The notes beneath the pieces were generated by a model. The model ran no database searches. It was given only the letters and a program-made list of their open reading frames with translations, and was not told the DNA's origin. A DNA stretch of 6,620 bases from Synergistaceae bacterium (GTDB lineage: Bacteria > Synergistota > Synergistia > Synergistales > Aminobacteriaceae): contig JAITPZ010000289.1 of NCBI GenBank assembly GCA_031289165.1, forward strand, positions 1 to 6,620, written 5' to 3'. The translations under genes were made by a program, and so were the position numbers. Positions 1 to 5,485 of the stretch are shown here, piece by piece. Numbering within the stretch: position 1 is the stretch's first letter; each line of letters opens with the position of its first letter.

Positions 1-1
1 G

Positions 2-781
2 GGTTTGAAGAGCTTCATCTTCGTCCCGGAGCAGGCCCCCGCGGCGAAAGTGACGCAGCTTCTGGTCTACGGCGCGACGGTCGTTCTGGTGAAGGGCGAC
101 TACGCCGACGCTTTCAATCTGGCGACCGCGGCGATCGATAAGTTTGGGTGGTACAATCGCAACTGCGCGATCAATCCCTGGCTTGTGGAGGGAAAAAAAA
201 CCTGCGCGATGGAAATTGCCGAACAGCTCGGCTGGGACGTCCCGGATCGCGTGTTCATCTCCGTGGGCGACGGCTGTTGCACAGGGGGCCTCTACAAGGG
301 GTTCGCCGACCTGAAGGAGCTGGGGCTGATTGAGCGTCTGCCGAAGATCACGGGCGTGCAGGCCGAGGGCGCGTCTCCCATATACGCCGCCTTCAGGGCC
401 GGGGCCTCGCGCGTGACGTTCGGCCGCGCGGATACCCTGGCCGACAGCATTTCGGTGGGCTCCCCGCGCAACTGGGCGAAGGCCCTGCGCGCGGTGAGGA
501 ACACGAAGGGCGACATGATCGCGGTCTCGGATCAGGAGATTCTGGAGGCGATCCCGGAGCTGGCCCGCAGCACCGGCGTGTTCGGAGAACCCGCCGGCGC
601 TGCGGCATTCGCGGGCTTCAAAAAGGCGGCCCTGTCCGGACTTCTGAGCGCGTCGGAACGGGTCGCGGTCGTGGTGACGGGAAACGGTTTGAAGGACATC
701 GCCAGCGCCCAAAAGTCTGCCGGCAAAGCGGTGACGACCTCCCCCGACCTGGCCGACTTCGAGCGCAACATAAAAATTTAA
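2..781 (+). CDS. Threonine synthase family PLP enzyme, 5'-truncated by window edge
   Basis: This is the C-terminal 259 residues of a fold-type-II PLP enzyme. Threonine synthase converts O-phosphohomoserine to threonine and phosphate in the cytoplasm. The reading frame is open to the window edge, and the first residues (GLKSFIFVPEQAPAAK) match the stretch that follows the substrate-binding SGN loop in this family, so the true start and the PLP-lysine lie upstream; the TTG at 5 is not a start. Supporting signals are the NPWLVEGKKT segment, typical of ThrC proteins, and the phosphate-binding loop VGDGCCTGG at bases 263-289. A later FGEPAGAAAFAGF segment is also family-like. The loop carries two cysteines where GNGGN is common, so the exact reaction is uncertain: a threonine- or serine-degrading relative is possible. 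It stops with TAA, 138 bases before glyA and on the same strand. Family is confident, exact substrate is not. Confidence 0.8.
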   Translation, partial: GLKSFIFVPEQAPAAKVTQLLVYGATVVLVKGDYADAFNLATAAIDKFGWYNRNCAINPWLVEGKKTCAMEIAEQLGWDVPDRVFISVGDGCCTGGLYKGFADLKELGLIERLPKITGVQAEGASPIYAAFRAGASRVTFGRADTLADSISVGSPRNWAKALRAVRNTKGDMIAVSDQEILEAIPELARSTGVFGEPAGAAAFAGFKKAALSGLLSASERVAVVVTGNGLKDIASAQKSAGKAVTTSPDLADFERNIKI

Positions 782-796
782 ACAAATTTTTCTAAT

Positions 797-823
797 GGGG
801 TCAAGAGGTCCACGACCCCTTGA
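797..823 (+). promoter_or_regulatory. Hairpin downstream of the threonine-synthase-like gene
   Basis: TCAAGAGGTC (801-810) can pair with GACCCCTTGA (814-823) around a CAC loop: ten pairs with one A-C mismatch. A shorter alternative pairs GGGGTC (797-802) with GACCCC (814-819). The bases after it (AAAATCGG) contain no T-run, so it is a poor intrinsic terminator; it could be a weak terminator, an RNA stability element, or part of the structured glyA leader. Confidence 0.35.
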
Positions 824-844
824 AAATCGGTTGTTTCAGCAGTT

Positions 845-911
845 TCAGGGAGGCCGGCGAGCACCAGGCGCGAACAGGCTTCGCCTCCCCTGAGCATAAT
901 TCAGGAAGGAG
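845..911 (+). promoter_or_regulatory. Candidate switch-like leader RNA of glyA
   Basis: The segment GCCTCCCCTGA (883-893) is complementary to two flanking, near-identical segments. Upstream, TCAGGGAGGC (845-854) pairs with it over ten base pairs with one bulged C. Downstream, TCAGGAAGGAG (901-911) pairs with 885-893 over nine base pairs with a two-A bulge and a seven-base loop (894-900). The downstream partner contains the glyA Shine-Dalgarno AAGGAG (906-911, eight bases before the ATG). The two hairpins cannot coexist, so the RNA could alternate between a form with a free ribosome binding site and one with it covered. I do not recognise a known riboswitch consensus here; glycine and tetrahydrofolate aptamers were considered and not matched by eye. 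The pairing is seen directly; the regulatory role is inferred. Confidence 0.4.
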
Positions 912-919
912 ACAGAGCG

Positions 920-2176
920 ATGAGAACGGCAAAACAGTTTCTTGCGGTGACGGACCCTGAGATCTACGCTGTGTACACGGGGGAGCGCAAACGTCAGGAG
1001 GAGGGGATAGAGCTGATCGCCTCGGAGAACATCGTGCATCCCGCGGTTCTGGCGGCGCTGGGGTCGGTGCTGACCAACAAATACGCCGAGGGCTATCCCC
1101 ATGCGCGGTATTACGGGGGGTGCGAGGTCGTCGACGTCGCGGAGGACCTGGCCCGCGAGCGCGCCAAAAAACTTTTTGGGTGCGACCACGTCAACGTTCA
1201 GCCTCACTCCGGCTCGCAGGCCAACATGGCCGTTTACTTCGCCACGCTCCAGGCGGGCGACACGATTCTCGCGATGGACCTCGCGCACGGAGGACATCTG
1301 ACGCACGGGTCGGCGGTCAACTTCTCGGGCAAACTCTTCAACTTCGTCCACTACGGGGTCAGAAAGGAAGACGGCCGGATCGATATGGACGACGTCGAGA
1401 AGAAGGCCATGGAGTTCAGGCCGAAGATGATCGTCTGCGGGGCCAGTGCCTACCCGCGCGAGATCGACGCGGAGGCGTTTTATGGGGTAGCGAAGAAGGC
1501 GGGCGCGCTTTTGATGTTCGACATTGCGCATATCGCGGGGCTCGTGGCGATGAAGCTCCACAAGGATCCCGTGCCCTGGTGCGATTTCGTGACGACGACG
1601 ACGCACAAGACCCTGCGGGGGCCGCGCGGCGGCATGGTGATGTGCAGGGCGGAACACGCGAAGGCACTGGACAAAATGATATTTCCCGGGATGCAGGGGG
1701 GGCCCCTGATGCACGCCATCGCGGCGAAGGCCGTGTCGTTCAAACTGGCGCTGGAGCCCTCCTTCAAAGACTATCAGAAGCAGATACTGATCAACGCGAA
1801 GGCGCTGGCGGATGCGCTGACGGGCTACGGCTTCAATCTGGTCTCCGGCGGGACGGACAACCACATGATGCTGCTGGACCTGCGCAACAGGGGACTGACG
1901 GGAAAGGTCATGGAGCACGCGCTGAACCAGGCGGGGCTGACGGTGAACAAGAACGCGGTGCCGTTCGACACGGAGAAGCCAACGATCACGAGCGGAATCC
2001 GCATCGGCACGCCGGCGGTGACAACGCGGGGCTTTGGGGAACCGGAGATGAAACGCGTCGCCGGGTGGATCGAGCGCATAGCAAAAGACGTGGAGAACGA
2101 GGGACTGCGTAAAGCGGTGAAAGAAGAAGTCCGGGCGCTGTGCGCAGAGTTTCCCGCCTATCCGGATCTGGAATAA
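920..2176 (+). CDS. glyA: Serine hydroxymethyltransferase (GlyA)
   Basis: A cytoplasmic PLP enzyme of fold type I that interconverts serine plus tetrahydrofolate with glycine plus 5,10-methylenetetrahydrofolate, the main one-carbon source. At 418 residues it is the usual bacterial length. Clear family signals are ELIASENIV near the N-terminus, the substrate-site segment YAEGYPHARYYGG, QPHSGSQAN, MDLAHGGHLTHG, and the PLP-lysine motif TTTTHKTLRGPRGG with the Schiff-base lysine at residue 230, one position from E. coli Lys229. The C-terminal segments SGGTDNHMMLLDLR and SGIRIGTPAVTTRGFG complete the family pattern. The ATG at 920 is supported by AAGGAG eight bases upstream. That binding site lies within a structured leader and may be under RNA control. 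The gene after it starts 16 bases beyond the stop, suggesting co-transcription. Nothing in the protein looks damaged. Confidence 0.97.
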   Translation: MRTAKQFLAVTDPEIYAVYTGERKRQEEGIELIASENIVHPAVLAALGSVLTNKYAEGYPHARYYGGCEVVDVAEDLARERAKKLFGCDHVNVQPHSGSQANMAVYFATLQAGDTILAMDLAHGGHLTHGSAVNFSGKLFNFVHYGVRKEDGRIDMDDVEKKAMEFRPKMIVCGASAYPREIDAEAFYGVAKKAGALLMFDIAHIAGLVAMKLHKDPVPWCDFVTTTTHKTLRGPRGGMVMCRAEHAKALDKMIFPGMQGGPLMHAIAAKAVSFKLALEPSFKDYQKQILINAKALADALTGYGFNLVSGGTDNHMMLLDLRNRGLTGKVMEHALNQAGLTVNKNAVPFDTEKPTITSGIRIGTPAVTTRGFGEPEMKRVAGWIERIAKDVENEGLRKAVKEEVRALCAEFPAYPDLE

Positions 2177-2192
2177 GGGGAGGACAGGACCG

Positions 2193-3674
2193 ATGATCGA
2201 CCTGACGATGAACGAGGAAAACCTGAAGCGATCCGTGGAGGCGGCGAAGAAGCGTAACGTCCTGATCCCGACCTTCAGGCAGATGAAGAACCCCGACCTG
2301 CACACGCCGGGGGGGATAAGGGAAAAATTGCAGCGCACGGGGCTCTGGGACGTCGATCCGGCGAACCTCTTCCGCATCACGTGGAAGAACCAGCCGCAGA
2401 AGTCGGGCGGGCTCTACGGAAAGGTCAACTTCTTCGAGATGCCGCGCGAGATCACGGGCGTGAGGGCGCGCATCCTGGCCCTGTGCGGGAAGTGGTTCCC
2501 CACCGGCGCCCATAAGGTCGGCGCCAGCTTCGGCTGTCTCGTCCCGCGCCTGGTGACGGGGCAGTTCGACCCGACGCGACACAGGGCCGTGTGGCCCTCC
2601 ACCGGAAACTTCTGCCGCGGCGGCGCGTACAACGCCCAGCTTCTGGGCTGCGAGTCGGTGGCGATTCTGCCTGAGGGCATGAGCAGGGAGCGTTTCGAGT
2701 GGCTCGCGACCGTCGCGGGCGAGATCATCGCGACGCCGGGCACGGAGAGCAACGTCAGGGAGATCTACGACAAGGTCGCCGAAATCCGCGCCACGCGTCC
2801 CGAGGCCATGATCTTCAACCAGTTTGAGGAGATGGGCAACCACCTGTGGCACTACGCGATCACGGGCAGCGCGATGGAGGAGCTTTTCAACGACGTACGG
2901 GGTCCGGGGGATCGCTTCGCCGGGGCGGTGGTGACCTCCGGTTCCGCAGGAACGACGGCCGCGGGCGACTATTTGAAGGAGGTCTTTCCGCACTCGAAGT
3001 TCGGAGTGGGGGAGGCCCTGCAGTGTCCAACCCTGATCTGGAACGGATTTGGCGAGCATCGCATCGAGGGCATCGGCGACAAGCATGTGCCCTGGGTGCA
3101 CAACGTGAAGAACACGGACGCCGTGTTCGCGATCGACGACAACGCCTGCATGGCCATGATCCGCTTCTGCAACGAGCCCGAGGGACACAAATATCTGAGG
3201 AGCATCGGCGTGCGGGGCGCGGATATCGAAAAGCTCCCCCTGATGGGAATCTCCGGCGCGGCCAACGTGGCCATGGCGATAAAGATGGCGAAATACTGGG
3301 AGCTGACCGAAAACGACGTCATCATGACGGTATTCACCGATTCCATGGAGATGTACGGCTCGCGCCTCGCGGAGATGAACGCCCTCCAGGGCGCCTACAC
3401 GGAGACGCGGGCGGCGATCGACCACAACCGTCATGTGCTCGGCATGGGCATCGACGGGATGCAGGAGCTTTCGTACTACGACCGGAAGCGCATCCACAAC
3501 CTGAAATACTACACGTGGGTGGAGCAGCAGGGGAGGACCTCCGATGAGCTGGACGCCCAGTGGTACGACCGCGACTACTGGGACAACGTTCACAAAATGG
3601 CCGACGTGATCGACGAAAAGATCGACGCTTTTAATGAGATGACAGGTTTGGGGAAACAGGACGCTTCGATATAA
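2193..3674 (+). CDS. Cysteine-synthase-like fold-type-II PLP enzyme, 493 residues, substrate unknown
   Basis: A PLP-dependent lyase or synthase of the tryptophan-synthase-beta/cysteine-synthase superfamily. Expected residues appear in order. The probable PLP lysine is Lys108 in PTGAHKVGAS. A substrate/PLP loop WPSTGNFCRGG spans residues 134-144. A glycine-rich phosphate-binding loop SGSAGTT lies at residues 249-255. A C-terminal FTDSMEMYGSR segment (381-391) is placed where the family binds the pyridine nitrogen. CysK is about 310 residues; this protein has an extended N-terminus and a long acidic, aromatic-rich C-terminal region, so it is not an ordinary cysteine synthase. Databases tend to label such proteins loosely as PLP-dependent lyase/thiolase or cysteine synthase. 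It follows glyA by 16 bases with AGGGGAGG before the ATG, so a serine- or glycine-related substrate is a reasonable guess, not shown. A terminator directly follows its stop codon. Confidence 0.85.
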   Translation: MIDLTMNEENLKRSVEAAKKRNVLIPTFRQMKNPDLHTPGGIREKLQRTGLWDVDPANLFRITWKNQPQKSGGLYGKVNFFEMPREITGVRARILALCGKWFPTGAHKVGASFGCLVPRLVTGQFDPTRHRAVWPSTGNFCRGGAYNAQLLGCESVAILPEGMSRERFEWLATVAGEIIATPGTESNVREIYDKVAEIRATRPEAMIFNQFEEMGNHLWHYAITGSAMEELFNDVRGPGDRFAGAVVTSGSAGTTAAGDYLKEVFPHSKFGVGEALQCPTLIWNGFGEHRIEGIGDKHVPWVHNVKNTDAVFAIDDNACMAMIRFCNEPEGHKYLRSIGVRGADIEKLPLMGISGAANVAMAIKMAKYWELTENDVIMTVFTDSMEMYGSRLAEMNALQGAYTETRAAIDHNRHVLGMGIDGMQELSYYDRKRIHNLKYYTWVEQQGRTSDELDAQWYDRDYWDNVHKMADVIDEKIDAFNEMTGLGKQDASI

Positions 3675-3704
3675 AAACAGGGGAGACTTCGGTCTCCCCT
3701 GTTT
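3675..3704 (+). terminator. Intrinsic terminator with TTCG loop, probably bidirectional
   Basis: A perfect 13-bp inverted repeat (3675-3687 with 3692-3704) closes on a TTCG tetraloop and starts on the base after the stop codon of the upstream gene. On the + strand the stem ends in TTT and is followed by AATCC. On the minus strand the ten-pair core of the stem is followed by TTTTTATAT, a better U-tract, so it should also stop transcription arriving from the right. Confidence 0.92.
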
Positions 3705-3765
3705 AATCCTCGTCATCCGACACGACGACCCACCCGCGACGCCCGCCGATATTCACCTCGACATC
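3703..3765 (-). pseudogene. Possible 3' end of a convergent gene, remnant
   Basis: On the minus strand a 20-codon open frame ends with TAA at 3705-3703, at the foot of the bidirectional terminator. The residues read DVEVNIGGRRGWVVVSDDED, with GC-rich codons like the left part of the window and an acidic tail. An in-frame TGA (3768-3766) closes it upstream, so at most this is the severed end of a gene whose body is missing. The stretch is short enough to be chance; the main support is its position against a terminator that works better in that direction. No product can be named. Confidence 0.2.
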
Positions 3766-3775
3766 TCACCCCTGA

Positions 3776-3946
3776 ATTTTAGACTCTGAACAGGTTATTC
3801 CGATCCTGGAGAAGCAGAACGATCCGGAAAAGGCGAGAACGCCGTTTCCCATGGAAGGATATAACTGGTTTTGTCGCCATACAATTGAATTTCCCTGCGG
3901 GAACGAATATGATGTACATGAAGAAGTCGGGGGCACACGAAAGTGA
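3776..3946 (+). pseudogene. Coding-like remnant upstream of hsdM, unrecognised
   Basis: An open stretch of 56 codons on the + strand starts after a TGA (3773-3775) and ends at TGA 3944-3946. It has natural-looking codon use, for example DSEQVIPILEKQNDPEKA near its start and MEGYNWFCRHTIEF in the middle. The only ATG is at 3851, without a good ribosome binding site, which would give a 31-residue peptide. Beyond the TGA the same frame continues for another 15 codons to TAG 3992-3994. I do not recognise the protein. The pattern suits the decayed end of a gene lost when the hsd locus arrived or rearranged, but non-coding DNA is not excluded. The hsdM promoter candidate lies inside it. Confidence 0.25.
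3885..3913 (+). promoter_or_regulatory. Sigma70-like promoter for hsdM-hsdS
   Basis: TTGAAT (3885-3890) and TATGAT (3908-3913) are separated by exactly 17 bases; they match the consensus hexamers at four and five of six positions. Transcription would start near 3920, giving a leader of about 87 bases before the hsdM ATG. This is the best promoter I see between the terminator at 3704 and hsdM, where a new promoter is required. Not tested by any scoring model. Confidence 0.5.
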
Positions 3947-4006
3947 AACTGCCTTCAGCAGCATGGATTCGAAATTAAGGAACCTGGAGAATAGAGGTTT
4001 GTACTC

Positions 4007-5485
4007 ATGATCACAGGCGAGATTAAAAATAAAGTTGACAAAATCTGGCAGGACATATGGGCGGGCGGCATCACTAACCCGATTACAGTCATCGAGCAGC
4101 TCACTTACCTGATGTTCATACGTTCTCTGGACGAGCACGAGCTGGAGACCGAAAGCCTGGAGGCGCTGGGCGTCGCTTCCCGGCCCAGAATCTTCCCTGA
4201 GACCGAGGCGGGGCAGTCCATGCGCTGGAACAAATTCAAAGATAAAGACGCCCGGAAGATTTACGAGATCGTCGGCCAAAAGGTTTTCCCCTTCATCAAA
4301 AACATGAACGGCACGGACACGGACACCGCTTTTTCCCGCTACATGCGAGACGCCATGTTTCTTTTTCCGGAAGGCAAGAAGCAGTTGCTCCAAAAAGTCG
4401 TCACCGGCCTCGACGAGCTCTATGAGCACGACATCGCCGACCGGGACATGCTGGGCGACCTGTACGAGTACATGCTGGGCAAGCTCTCCACCGCCGGTCA
4501 GAACGGGCAGTTCCGCACGCCGAAGCACATCCGCGACATGATGGTCCGCCTCGTCGCCCCCGGCCCGGACGATAGAATTTGCGACCCGGCCTGCGGCACG
4601 GCGGGTTTTCTGGTGTCGAGCGCTGAATACATCCGCGAGCGTTACGAGGCCGTCATGACCTCCGGGCAGTGGGACCGATTCGCCGGCGAGACGTTTTCCG
4701 GCTTCGACTCCGACGCCACCATGCTGCGCATCTCCGCCATGAACCTGATGCTTCACTCGATCACGCATCCCGACATCGACTACGAAGACAGCGTTTCCAA
4801 ACAAAATGAGGTCTCCTCGAAATACGACGTCATCCTCGCCAATCCTCCCTTCACCGGGACGGTGGACGAGGAGAGCATCAGCGACAACCTGAAGGCCGTG
4901 TGCAGCACAAAAAAAACAGAACTGCTGTTCGTGGCGCTCTTTTTGCGTATGCTGAAAAAGGGCGGCCGCTGCGCCTGCATCGTGCCCGACGGGGTGCTTT
5001 TCGGCACGACAAACGCGCATAAGGCGCTGCGGCGGGAGCTGGTGGAAAACCATCAGCTTCGGGCCGTGATCTCCATGCCGAGCGGCGTGTTCAAGCCCTA
5101 CGCGGGCGTATCCACCGCCGTGCTGGTATTCACGAAAACCGGCGCGGGCGGCACGGACAGGGTCTGGTTCTACGACATGAAGGCCGACGGCTACAGCCTG
5201 GACGACAAACGCGCGGAGACGGCGGACAACGACATTCCCGACATTCTCGCGCGCTTTCATAACCTCGCGGGCGAGGCGGGCCGCGCGCGAACCGACCGGA
5301 GCTTTCTCGTGGACAAAGCCGACATCGCCGCCAATGCCTGCGACCTCTCCATCAACCGCTACAAGGAGACCGTGTATGAAAAAGTGGAATACGACTCCCC
5401 CCTCGTCATCCTGACCCGCCTCGACGAGCTTTCCCTGACTATCGCGGACAGGATGGAAGAGTTGCGGGGGATGCTTGATGAGTAA
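4007..5485 (+). CDS. hsdM: Type I restriction-modification methyltransferase subunit HsdM
   Basis: The modification subunit transfers a methyl group from S-adenosylmethionine to the N6 of adenine within the site chosen by HsdS; two HsdM and one HsdS form the methylase, and HsdR adds cleavage. At 492 residues it is of normal length. Residues 1 to about 150 form the N-terminal helical HsdM domain (INPITVIEQLTYLMFIRSLDE-like segment near residues 24-44). GQFRTP at 167-172 precedes the catalytic domain, with the AdoMet-binding motif I DPACGTAGF at 193-201 and the catalytic motif IV NPPF at 279-282. PDGVLFG and the MPSGVFKPYAGVSTAVLVF region are also typical. The ATG at 4007 has AGAGG nine bases upstream. 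The stop overlaps the hsdS start by eight bases, implying translational coupling. An A8 run at 4909-4916 encodes Lys-Lys. All key motifs are intact, so the enzyme is probably active. Confidence 0.97.
   Translation: MITGEIKNKVDKIWQDIWAGGITNPITVIEQLTYLMFIRSLDEHELETESLEALGVASRPRIFPETEAGQSMRWNKFKDKDARKIYEIVGQKVFPFIKNMNGTDTDTAFSRYMRDAMFLFPEGKKQLLQKVVTGLDELYEHDIADRDMLGDLYEYMLGKLSTAGQNGQFRTPKHIRDMMVRLVAPGPDDRICDPACGTAGFLVSSAEYIRERYEAVMTSGQWDRFAGETFSGFDSDATMLRISAMNLMLHSITHPDIDYEDSVSKQNEVSSKYDVILANPPFTGTVDEESISDNLKAVCSTKKTELLFVALFLRMLKKGGRCACIVPDGVLFGTTNAHKALRRELVENHQLRAVISMPSGVFKPYAGVSTAVLVFTKTGAGGTDRVWFYDMKADGYSLDDKRAETADNDIPDILARFHNLAGEAGRARTDRSFLVDKADIAANACDLSINRYKETVYEKVEYDSPLVILTRLDELSLTIADRMEELRGMLDE

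Noticed and set aside
820..825. TTGAAA as a -35 box ahead of glyA
   Set aside because: The sequence 17 bases downstream (TTTCAG) does not resemble a -10 box.
895..900. CATAAT as a -10 box for glyA
   Set aside because: A transcript starting about seven bases later would begin at the Shine-Dalgarno itself, and no -35 match lies at the right distance.
782..919. Glycine or tetrahydrofolate riboswitch upstream of glyA
   Set aside because: I could not match the conserved cores of either class by eye; only the hairpin arrangement is supported.
1120..2112. 330-codon + strand frame inside glyA
   Set aside because: Out-of-frame shadow with R/G/A-rich composition; glyA is intact across it.
845..2380. 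511-codon minus-strand open frame across glyA
   Set aside because: It is antisense to a certain glyA, and its arginine/histidine-rich composition is the usual product of GC-biased codons read backwards.
1986..3716. 576-codon minus-strand open frame across the third PLP gene
   Set aside because: It is antisense to a well-supported enzyme, has a low-complexity R/H/V-rich product and no recognisable motif, and its ATG lies next to the terminator hairpin.
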